Part shown: one piece after another, positions 1 to 5,113 of the stretch
Layout of the letters: each line of letters opens with the position of its first letter
Numbering within the stretch: the stretch's first letter is position 1
Source of the DNA: Akkermansiaceae bacterium
Lineage (GTDB): Bacteria; Verrucomicrobiota; Verrucomicrobiia; Verrucomicrobiales; Akkermansiaceae
Direction: 5' to 3'
Assembly (NCBI GenBank): GCA_011524615.1
Contig: WTJZ01000006.1
Coordinates: forward strand, 28,868 to 33,980
DNA: 5,113 nt
Made by a program: the position numbers and the translations under genes
The notes under the pieces: generated by a model
The model's database searches: none
Told to the model about the DNA's origin: nothing
What the model saw: the letters and a program-made list of their open reading frames with translations, nothing else

Positions 1-201
1 ATGAAGCGTAAAACGGTGCAAGTGATCGACCAAGAGGTGCCTCTCATCGAGATCCCGGTGGCTGCAGGTCGTGATACGGCGCGCTTAGTGGCTGTAGCCG
101 CATTAGACTTACAATTACGTAAACTAGGCTATGACATGGCTGCCGAATTCAACCAGCGATTACTGGAGAAGATGGAGGCGCAAGCACCAAAGGTCTTTTA
201 A
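1..201 (+). CDS. hprK: HPr kinase/phosphorylase, C-terminal fragment (5' end outside window)
   Basis: HprK phosphorylates and dephosphorylates a serine of the PTS phosphocarrier HPr in the cytoplasm. In Gram-negative bacteria it usually acts in regulatory PTS branches rather than classical catabolite repression. The 66 visible residues match, from memory, the end of the family: a beta strand leading into IPVAAGRDTARLVAVAALD (the family has a pattern like IPVxPGRxxAxxxEVAAxN), then a helix with LGYDMAAEFNQRL (family pattern GxNxAEEFxxRL). The usual Glu of EVAA is Ala here. Full-length HprK is a little over 300 residues, so the ATG at base 1 is almost certainly an internal Met and the P-loop domain lies upstream of the window. 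The gene ends with TAA at 199-201, four bases before the PAP2 gene, which suggests co-transcription. No alignment was run; a different protein with a similar tail is possible but less likely. Confidence 0.8.
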   Translation: MKRKTVQVIDQEVPLIEIPVAAGRDTARLVAVAALDLQLRKLGYDMAAEFNQRLLEKMEAQAPKVF

Positions 202-205
202 GGTG

Positions 206-1258
206 ATGACACTCGATAAGCGCTATACGCTATACATCCCACTAGGGCTGTTAACGATCGGTTCGATTCTCTTCCGGATCTTCCCGTGGGATATGGAATG
301 GGCTGATGAGATGCATTCTCCAGAGGGGGGATGGGATCAGGATGTGACTGGGTTTTGGCAGTTTTTATATGACTTCGGGGTCGTGCCAGCAGTCTTGCTA
401 CTCTTAGGGGCCTTTGTGGTCTTAGTCCTAGGTGTGGGACATCCGCTCAAGCGATACCGTAAGCTGTCCTATTATGTCATAGCATGTATGGCATTAGGCC
501 CAGGCTTAATTACGAATGGGCTCTTGAAAGAGTTTTGGGGACGACCGAGACCTAAGCAAGTATCAGACTTTGGAGGCCAGTTTGAGTATGAACCTTTATT
601 GACGATAGATTTAGCAAGTTCTGGTAAGTCGTTCCCGTGTGGTCATGCTACTATGGGGTTCATTTTCTTTTCCCTCGCATTTGTCTTACTTCACCGGTCG
701 AAGAAGGCGTTCTTTATCGTGACGGGGATAGCAGTCGTGTTCGGATTGCTGATCGGGTATGCACGATTAGTACAGGGCGGGCATTTCCCGAGCGATACGA
801 TGTGGGCGATGGCTGTGTGCTGGTTTTCGTGTCTCGGACTGTACCACCTCTTCCGTATGGATAGGGTTCCATTACTGAGTTCGGAGGTCGTTAATAAGCG
901 GCCATGGTGGGGTGTGCCAGCACTTATAGGTGGATGTGTTGCGATTGTACTACTGATTTCACTCGCTACTCCGTATGAAAAGTCACCGAGTAAATCGTTG
1001 ACGGATATAGAAGGTGTAGAGCAGATCGTCGTGCAGTCGGATGGAGTTCTAGAAGTGATCGTACAGGAGACGAACCAAATCAATTACCGTTCCCACGGAT
1101 ATGGACACCGTCTGCCCAAGAGTAGGCATAAGGTTAAGATCGAGAGAGAAGGGGGGACTGTCTACATTAGTGTCTATAAGACGGGCTTATTTACAGAGTT
1201 AAACCTTTCGAATGTTTTAGTGGTACCGCCAGGAGTTACTGTTGTAGAGCAGGAATAG
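206..1258 (+). CDS. PAP2-family membrane phosphatase with periplasmic C-terminal beta domain (lipid A phosphatase-like)
   Basis: This 350-residue integral membrane protein has all three PAP2 signatures: K108-x6-R115-P116 (KEFWGRPRP), P144-C-G-H147 and R187-x5-H193-x3-D197. H193 is the expected nucleophile and H147 the acid/base. Hydrophobic segments lie near 9-27, 57-78, 88-107, 148-163, 168-186, 198-215 and 238-254. The basic loops HPLKRYRK, HRSKK and RMDR/NKRP lie on the inside, which puts the active site and residues 255-350 in the periplasm. The context of the first motif (GRPRPKQVSDFGG) resembles bacterial PAP2 enzymes thought to dephosphorylate lipid A or other envelope lipids; the substrate is inferred. 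The tail is polar and beta-rich, somewhat like DUF4097/adhesin-type repeats. PCGH replaces the more common PSGH. The start chosen is ATG 206; GTG 203 is an alternative with AAAGG (189-193) nine bases upstream. An in-frame ATG at 131 would overlap hprK and add a hydrophilic, Trp/Arg-rich leader, so it was rejected. Confidence 0.9.
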   Translation: MTLDKRYTLYIPLGLLTIGSILFRIFPWDMEWADEMHSPEGGWDQDVTGFWQFLYDFGVVPAVLLLLGAFVVLVLGVGHPLKRYRKLSYYVIACMALGPGLITNGLLKEFWGRPRPKQVSDFGGQFEYEPLLTIDLASSGKSFPCGHATMGFIFFSLAFVLLHRSKKAFFIVTGIAVVFGLLIGYARLVQGGHFPSDTMWAMAVCWFSCLGLYHLFRMDRVPLLSSEVVNKRPWWGVPALIGGCVAIVLLISLATPYEKSPSKSLTDIEGVEQIVVQSDGVLEVIVQETNQINYRSHGYGHRLPKSRHKVKIEREGGTVYISVYKTGLFTELNLSNVLVVPPGVTVVEQE

Positions 1259-1346
1259 GCTTAATAGAATAAGAGTGATTGAATGAGGTGAGTAACGGGG
1301 TATTTCTCTTTACTTATTAAGTTATGCATTATTACCCTAGTTGTGC
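1259..1346 (+). promoter_or_regulatory. Intergenic region, likely promoter of the sigma/kinase unit
   Basis: This 88-base AT-rich gap is the only sizeable non-coding stretch upstream of the sigma gene, so a promoter is expected here. The best sigma-70-like pair I see is TTTACT (1309-1314) and TATTAC (1330-1335), each matching 4 of 6 consensus bases but with only 15 bases between them. It would give a very short leader. A perfect 5-1-5 palindrome, ACTTATTAAGT, lies at 1312-1322 and could be a small operator. There is no terminator-like hairpin after the PAP2 stop and no Shine-Dalgarno before the sigma start, so read-through from the PAP2 gene is also possible. Confidence 0.3.
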
Positions 1347-1961
1347 ATGTGTAAGTCTTCGTCAGAGCCTGAGAATGGAACGAGTTATACCTTACTGGAT
1401 CGTGCTCTGAATCTTAATGATAATGAGGCCTGGCAAGTGCTGCTGGATGAGTACTCGAACTTCATTCACTATATTCTGAATACCTTTAGACTTACTGCAG
1501 CTGACCGTGATGATGTGGTACAGTTAATAGCGATCAATTTAACGAAGCATCTCGATAAATATGATCAATCTGTTGGGCGGTTTCGGCCATGGTTTGCACG
1601 CATGATCCACAATCAATGTCTTTTGTATCTACGACAGAATCGATTGCATAAGCGTAGGGTCGATGCGGCTGGGGAGCACGAGGTCATCTTCGATCAGTCT
1701 TCTGAGTCTGAGCTAGAGCAGCGTATCATCGATGAGTGGGAAGTCTATATAGTGAACAAGGCCCTAGAGAATGTGCGCCCGATCTTTTCTGGGGTGGCGG
1801 TAGAGGTCTTTGAGATGGCTCTTGATGGCTGGTCGACGGCAGAGATCTGTCAGAAGTATAGTATCACCGAGGGGTCGGTCTACACGCTTAAGAGACGAGT
1901 GAGGAAGGAATTAATGTTAGAGGTGGACCGATTGACGAGGAACTTAGAGCCCAAATCATGA
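1347..1961 (+). CDS. Sigma-70 family RNA polymerase sigma factor, ECF-like, paired with kinase
   Basis: This 204-residue cytoplasmic protein has the two-domain plan of ECF sigma factors. Sigma-2 spans about 23-98, with the core-binding/-10 helix DRDDVVQLIAINLTKHL (53-69) and the region 2.3-like FRPWFARMIHN (79-89). An acidic linker follows at about 106-130. Sigma-4 spans about 134-196, with a helix-turn-helix in WSTAEICQKYSITEGSVYTLKRRVRKEL (162-189; key parts STAEIC and SVYTLKRRV). It should direct RNA polymerase to a specific promoter set. No anti-sigma factor gene is next to it. Instead the stop codon overlaps the start of a membrane Ser/Thr kinase (ATGA at 1958-1961), pointing to coupled translation and probably to control by phosphorylation, as known for ECF-kinase pairs such as Vibrio EcfP/PknT and proposed for planctomycete ECF groups. 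The start is uncertain: ATG 1347 is chosen, and TTG 1341 would add two residues. Neither has a Shine-Dalgarno site. Confidence 0.88.
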   Translation: MCKSSSEPENGTSYTLLDRALNLNDNEAWQVLLDEYSNFIHYILNTFRLTAADRDDVVQLIAINLTKHLDKYDQSVGRFRPWFARMIHNQCLLYLRQNRLHKRRVDAAGEHEVIFDQSSESELEQRIIDEWEVYIVNKALENVRPIFSGVAVEVFEMALDGWSTAEICQKYSITEGSVYTLKRRVRKELMLEVDRLTRNLEPKS

Positions 1962-3931
1962 ACGAGATCCCTGCAGGCAGGAAGAGGGCTTATAAGGAGC
2001 TATTCCAAGAGTATTCTGAAGACTTCTCGGAGAGTGGAGTCTGCCCTGCCTATCACGACCTAGGCGCGATCTCGGAGCGTTATGTTGATCAGGGATTACT
2101 TGGTAGAGGTGCGGTTAAGGAGGTCCGAAAGTGCTATGATGAAAAGTCTAAGCGTACGGTCGCGATGGCGCGGTTAAAAGAGGGGCTAGGACCTGAACAT
2201 TATGACTCCTTTATTCACGAGGCCTGGCTTACCTCTTCATTAGAACATCCCAATATTATTACGGTCTACGAGGTAGACATTGATGATCAGGGTGCTCCTT
2301 ACTTCACCATGGAGTTACGGTCTAACCGAGACCTCGGGGAGTATGTCAGAGGGGACATCGGGCTCTATGATCGTATCAATACCTTTTTGGTCATTTGTCG
2401 CGCGATGGAGTACGCGCATAATCGTGATGTCATCCACCTAGACCTTAAGCCTGAGAATATTCAATGCGATGACTATGGGGAGATCCTGATTTGTGATTGG
2501 GGCTTAGGTAAATTACTGAATGTGGAGCAGGAGCACCTAGACGCTTCTGAGAGTCAAACTCTAGTGGGAGAGGTGAAGGGCTCGCTCGGCTATCTCTCTC
2601 CCGAGCAAGTTCATCAGAATGAGGATAAGGGGTACTGGTCGGATATCTATTCTTTAGGGTGTCTCTTACATTATCTCCTCATCGGTCAGCCCCCGTATAG
2701 AGGGAGTAAGGATACCGTATTACGCGAAACCATAAAAGGTGATCTCGAGCCAATTAAGAAGCAGTTGGTAGAGGGGGGAGTTCCAATGAGTGTCATCGCG
2801 GTGATACTCAAGTGTGTAGCTCAATCTCCTAGTGACCGCTATGGCTCAGTCAGTGCCATTCGTAAGGATCTGTCTCTTTACTTAGAGGGCCACGTCACGA
2901 GTGCAGAGAGTGCCTCAGTATTACTGAAGATGGCTAAGTTTGTGCAACGACACCTGAAGAAGTTTGCCTTAGGGCTCGTGATTCTCGGGATGATGGGCGC
3001 TGTCGGATGGTATCTCGGCGCACAACGCGATAGTTATCTCACTCAGCAGTCAGAATTAGATAGGGAGATTCAGGAGTTACTGGAGGAGAAGCAGGTGATC
3101 CTCGACTTTACCAACCAAGAGGTGGACGGCTTATTCGAGAAGCTTCTCGCGCAATGTACTAAGCTGTATTACTCGATGGATACTTGTTCTGATGAGGAGT
3201 TCCTCACTCTCTATCATCGAGGAAGACGGCTAATGGATGAGGCTTATACGTTAGCTCCTAATCATGTAGGACTCTATAATATACGAGTTTTGTATTACTT
3301 CAGCACGATGAACTTTGAGCAAGTATTAGAGATGGATCGTCCCAAATCGACACGGGAACATCCATTGGTCGATAATTTGCTTAATCGTGCTCAGCAAATG
3401 CAGGACATCATCAGGGAGGTGGGGATGACTGAGATGACGCATGAAGGGGTCGCATCTTTGATCGCTCCATTAGTACCTCACATCACAGAGCGGGAGTATC
3501 GATGCTTTATCTTCATGGCTCGCTACCAGTACTTATCAGGTGCAAGAGGGGACTATAATGAGGTCATTAATCAGTTGCTGCGGATGCGTAATAATAAGCT
3601 CCAAACACTGTCATTTAGGTATTCCTCTACGGACAGGCGAATGACACTCGAGAGTGAAGATGAGATCTATCTGCTTAATAACTTAATCATGAGTCGTCTG
3701 TCTCTTGAGGAGTTACAGATCTTAAGCCCCGAAGGGTGTTTTATCAAACCTCTGCATGGGGCTGAGATCAGAAGCCTTGATCTCTCAATGACGATGAGGG
3801 CATATCTTGATGATCCGATCGAGCTCTCAGGCTTGCAGGAGCTGTCGTTGCCGATCATCCCAATGAGTGCTCGAGCGGTACGTGAGCGAGTCCGCTCCAC
3901 AAGTGGATCTTTATCAGTGAGTCAAAAATAA
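1958..3931 (+). CDS. Transmembrane Ser/Thr protein kinase with relocated (WNK-like) lysine and extracytoplasmic TPR/LRR-like region
   Basis: This 657-residue protein has a cytoplasmic kinase domain at about 42-310. Its glycine loop is LGRGAVKEV (48-56), followed by VAMA (68-71) where VAIK is expected, the helix C Glu E88 in FIHEAW, the catalytic loop HLDLKPEN (160-167; D162, K164, N167), DWG (180-182), GSLGYLSPE (208-216), D229 in SDIYSLG, and R294 in PSDRYGS. The beta-3 lysine is missing (A71), while K54 occupies the third glycine position of the loop, as in eukaryotic WNK kinases. HRD is HLD, so this is a non-RD kinase. One membrane segment (about 336-353) leads to a coiled-coil-like stretch (358-385), TPR-like helices (about 410-560) and short LRR-like units (about 580-632: LEELQILS, IRSLDLS, LQELSLP, roughly 21-22 residues apart), all predicted outside the cytoplasm. 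The ATGA overlap with the sigma gene suggests the sigma factor is its partner or substrate. Ligand and substrate are unknown. The ATG 1958 start fits the overlap; GAGGAA (1937-1942) is 15 bases upstream, too far to be a typical ribosome site. Confidence 0.92.
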   Translation: MNEIPAGRKRAYKELFQEYSEDFSESGVCPAYHDLGAISERYVDQGLLGRGAVKEVRKCYDEKSKRTVAMARLKEGLGPEHYDSFIHEAWLTSSLEHPNIITVYEVDIDDQGAPYFTMELRSNRDLGEYVRGDIGLYDRINTFLVICRAMEYAHNRDVIHLDLKPENIQCDDYGEILICDWGLGKLLNVEQEHLDASESQTLVGEVKGSLGYLSPEQVHQNEDKGYWSDIYSLGCLLHYLLIGQPPYRGSKDTVLRETIKGDLEPIKKQLVEGGVPMSVIAVILKCVAQSPSDRYGSVSAIRKDLSLYLEGHVTSAESASVLLKMAKFVQRHLKKFALGLVILGMMGAVGWYLGAQRDSYLTQQSELDREIQELLEEKQVILDFTNQEVDGLFEKLLAQCTKLYYSMDTCSDEEFLTLYHRGRRLMDEAYTLAPNHVGLYNIRVLYYFSTMNFEQVLEMDRPKSTREHPLVDNLLNRAQQMQDIIREVGMTEMTHEGVASLIAPLVPHITEREYRCFIFMARYQYLSGARGDYNEVINQLLRMRNNKLQTLSFRYSSTDRRMTLESEDEIYLLNNLIMSRLSLEELQILSPEGCFIKPLHGAEIRSLDLSMTMRAYLDDPIELSGLQELSLPIIPMSARAVRERVRSTSGSLSVSQK

Positions 3932-3982
3932 TTTGCGAGGTTTGTTCAGAACCGCTGAGAATCGTGAATAGCAGAAGATGAA

Positions 3983-4005
3983 GCCCAGCTTGGGCGAATT
4001 CTTTT
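3983..4005 (+). terminator. GC-rich hairpin with T-rich tail just upstream of sulfatase start
   Basis: GCCCA (3983-3987) and TGGGC (3991-3995) pair perfectly across a GCT loop, followed by GAATTCTTTT and then the sulfatase ATG at 4006. It could be a weak Rho-independent terminator for the sigma/kinase unit, or an attenuator or translational hairpin for the sulfatase. The stem is only five pairs and the T run is interrupted, so efficient termination is doubtful. A terminator this close to the ATG would require a leaderless or read-through sulfatase transcript, so a regulatory role is about as plausible. Confidence 0.3.
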
Positions 4006-5113
4006 ATGATGAAAAAACTACTCCTAACTGCAGCTCTCAGCACCATTGTGGCTGAGGCATCTCAACCTAATATCATTCTGATCTATGCTGATGACCTCGG
4101 CTATGGTGATGTCGGATGTTACGGCGCTACTAAGGTAAAGACGCCTAATATTGACCAACTAGCGGCTGAGGGCCGTCGCTTTACCGACGCTCACTCTCCC
4201 TCAGCTGTATGTACTCCCTCCCGATATTCTCTCGTGACGGGAGAGTATACGATCAGAGCGAACGAGTACAAGGGAGTCTCTGGACCATGTGGCTCGGAGA
4301 GCAAGCTTCTCATTAATACGGAGAAGGAAACCATCGCAAGCGTCTTGCAGAAGCAGGGCTACAGTACAGCATGCGTCGGTAAGTGGCACTTAGGCTTTGG
4401 TAATGGTGGTATTAACTGGAATGATTCACTCCGCCCTGGCCCGATCGATGTAGGTTTTGACTACTACTTTGGGATGCCTGTGGTGAATAGCTCTCCGCCA
4501 TATGTCTATGTGGAGAATGATCAGATCGTGGGGCTAGAGTCTGATGATCCTATTATCGAGGTTCCTAGAGGGCAGAAGTCGGACAATCCGATGCCTGTAT
4601 TACCTGATGGAGCCTCTGGACGGGTGGGGAATCGCTTCAGCGGTGCGAAGCGTGCGCATGAACTCTTTGTCGAGGAAGAGGTTGGAGAGACCTTTACCAA
4701 GAAGGCGGTCGAGTGGATCAAGCAGGAAAAGGATAACCCATTTTTTCTCTACTTTGCGACCACTCATATTCACCATCCCTTTACTCCTAATAAGCGATTC
4801 CTCGGTACTTCTGAGATCGGCCTCTATGGCGACTTCATCCACGAACTTGACTGGATGGTCGGAGAGCTTACCAAGACCTTAGAGGAAGAGGGGCTCGCCG
4901 ATAACACACTCATCATCTTCACCAGTGATAATGGAGGAATGTTTAATGAAGGAGGGCAGGATGCTCACGCCGCTGGGCACTCGATCAACGGAGACTTATT
5001 AGGCTTTAAGTTTGGAGTGTGGGAAGGGGGACACCGAGTGCCGTTTATTGCTAAGTGGCCAGGTAAGATTCCTGCGGGTACGACCTCTGAGGAGATGATC
5101 TGTAGTATTGATA
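4006..5113 (+). CDS. Secreted type I (formylglycine) sulfatase, 3' end outside window
   Basis: The 369 visible codons form the N-terminal catalytic part of an alkaline-phosphatase-superfamily sulfatase, which hydrolyses sulfate esters. Full-length enzymes are usually about 450-600 residues. A short signal peptide is seen: MMKKLLLTAALSTIVAEA, with likely cleavage after AEA (residue 18). The mature part opens with PNIILIYADDLGYGDVGCYG, giving metal ligands D29 and D30. Signature 1 is C69-T-P-S-R73, whose Cys should be converted to formylglycine by a maturase encoded elsewhere. Signature 2 is GYSTACVGKWHLG (118-130; K126, H128). Further active-site residues are H254 in TTHIHHPF, D308-N309 in TSDNGG, and K335 in GFKFGVWEGGHRVPF. 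The likely natural substrates are sulfated algal or animal glycans, but substrate and S1 subfamily cannot be read from this sequence. It starts 74 bases after the kinase gene on the same strand. ATG 4006 is the first start after an in-frame stop at 3979; ATG 4009 is equally possible. No Shine-Dalgarno site is seen. Confidence 0.93.
   Translation, partial: MMKKLLLTAALSTIVAEASQPNIILIYADDLGYGDVGCYGATKVKTPNIDQLAAEGRRFTDAHSPSAVCTPSRYSLVTGEYTIRANEYKGVSGPCGSESKLLINTEKETIASVLQKQGYSTACVGKWHLGFGNGGINWNDSLRPGPIDVGFDYYFGMPVVNSSPPYVYVENDQIVGLESDDPIIEVPRGQKSDNPMPVLPDGASGRVGNRFSGAKRAHELFVEEEVGETFTKKAVEWIKQEKDNPFFLYFATTHIHHPFTPNKRFLGTSEIGLYGDFIHELDWMVGELTKTLEEEGLADNTLIIFTSDNGGMFNEGGQDAHAAGHSINGDLLGFKFGVWEGGHRVPFIAKWPGKIPAGTTSEEMICSID

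Noticed and set aside
637..864. 75-codon open frame on the plus strand in another frame of the PAP2 gene
   Set aside because: It overlaps the conserved PAP2 motifs in the main frame and has no recognisable features of its own.
691..1083. 130-codon open frame on the minus strand inside the PAP2 gene
   Set aside because: It lies fully antisense to a well-supported gene and its translation shows no recognisable domain.
3939..3953. GGTT...AACC small hairpin just after the kinase stop as a terminator
   Set aside because: The stem is only four pairs and no T tract follows it.
3947..3970. CAGAACC (3947-3953) as a possible ECF-type -35 element before the sulfatase
   Set aside because: The only CGT-like -10 candidate, at 3963, is nine bases away instead of about sixteen, so the pair does not fit an ECF promoter.
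3855..4046. 63-codon minus-strand open frame spanning the kinase-sulfatase gap
   Set aside because: It overlaps the end of the kinase gene and the sulfatase signal peptide, and shows no family resemblance or visible start signal.
3978..4052. Short frame from ATG 3978 before the sulfatase as a leader peptide or alternative sulfatase start
   Set aside because: It is out of frame with the sulfatase and has no ribosome site; the GCCCA stem lies within it, so its bases are explained otherwise.
4544..4882. Open frames in the sulfatase region on both strands (plus 4544-4882, minus 4521-4721 and 4600-4842, minus 4201-4389)
   Set aside because: The sulfatase frame carries all the conserved motifs through this stretch; the others are compositional shadows rich in Ser and Arg.
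1..5113. tRNA, rRNA, CRISPR arrays, insertion sequences or attachment sites
   Set aside because: I saw no clover-leaf, regular direct repeats, transposase motifs or long terminal inverted repeats in the window.

Overview
All genes in this window read left to right on the + strand. The gene set suggests a Gram-negative bacterium of the Planctomycetes-Verrucomicrobia-Chlamydiae group, most likely a marine verrucomicrobium (Opitutae/Puniceicoccales type). The reasons are a secreted Cys-type sulfatase next to a sigma-70-like factor paired with a membrane Ser/Thr kinase, an HprK-type C-terminus, intermediate GC content and few clear Shine-Dalgarno sites. This placement is inferred from gene content; no database was searched.

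Layout. (1) 1-201: C-terminal end of an HPr kinase/phosphorylase (hprK), cut by the window edge. (2) 206-1258: a PAP2-family membrane phosphatase, four bases after hprK and so probably in the same operon. It carries a seventh membrane segment and a periplasmic beta-rich tail. (3) 1259-1346: a short AT-rich gap that probably holds the promoter of the next unit. (4) 1347-1961: an ECF-like sigma factor whose stop codon overlaps, in an ATGA junction, the start of (5) 1958-3931, a transmembrane Ser/Thr kinase with a cytoplasmic kinase domain and an extracytoplasmic coiled-coil, TPR-like and LRR-like region. (6) 3932-4005: a gap with a GC-rich hairpin just before the next start. (7) 4006-5113: a secreted type I sulfatase, cut by the right edge.

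How they may work together. The sigma/kinase pair looks like a signalling module in which an envelope protein senses something outside the membrane and passes it to a dedicated sigma factor by phosphorylation. The adjacent sulfatase is a reasonable but unproven target. The hprK-PAP2 pair appears to be a separate unit.

The most notable observation is in the kinase. The usual ATP-anchoring lysine of the VAIK motif is absent (VAMA), and a lysine sits at the third glycine position of the glycine loop (GRGAVK). This is the arrangement known from eukaryotic WNK ('with no lysine') kinases. The other catalytic residues are present, so the enzyme is probably active rather than a pseudokinase.
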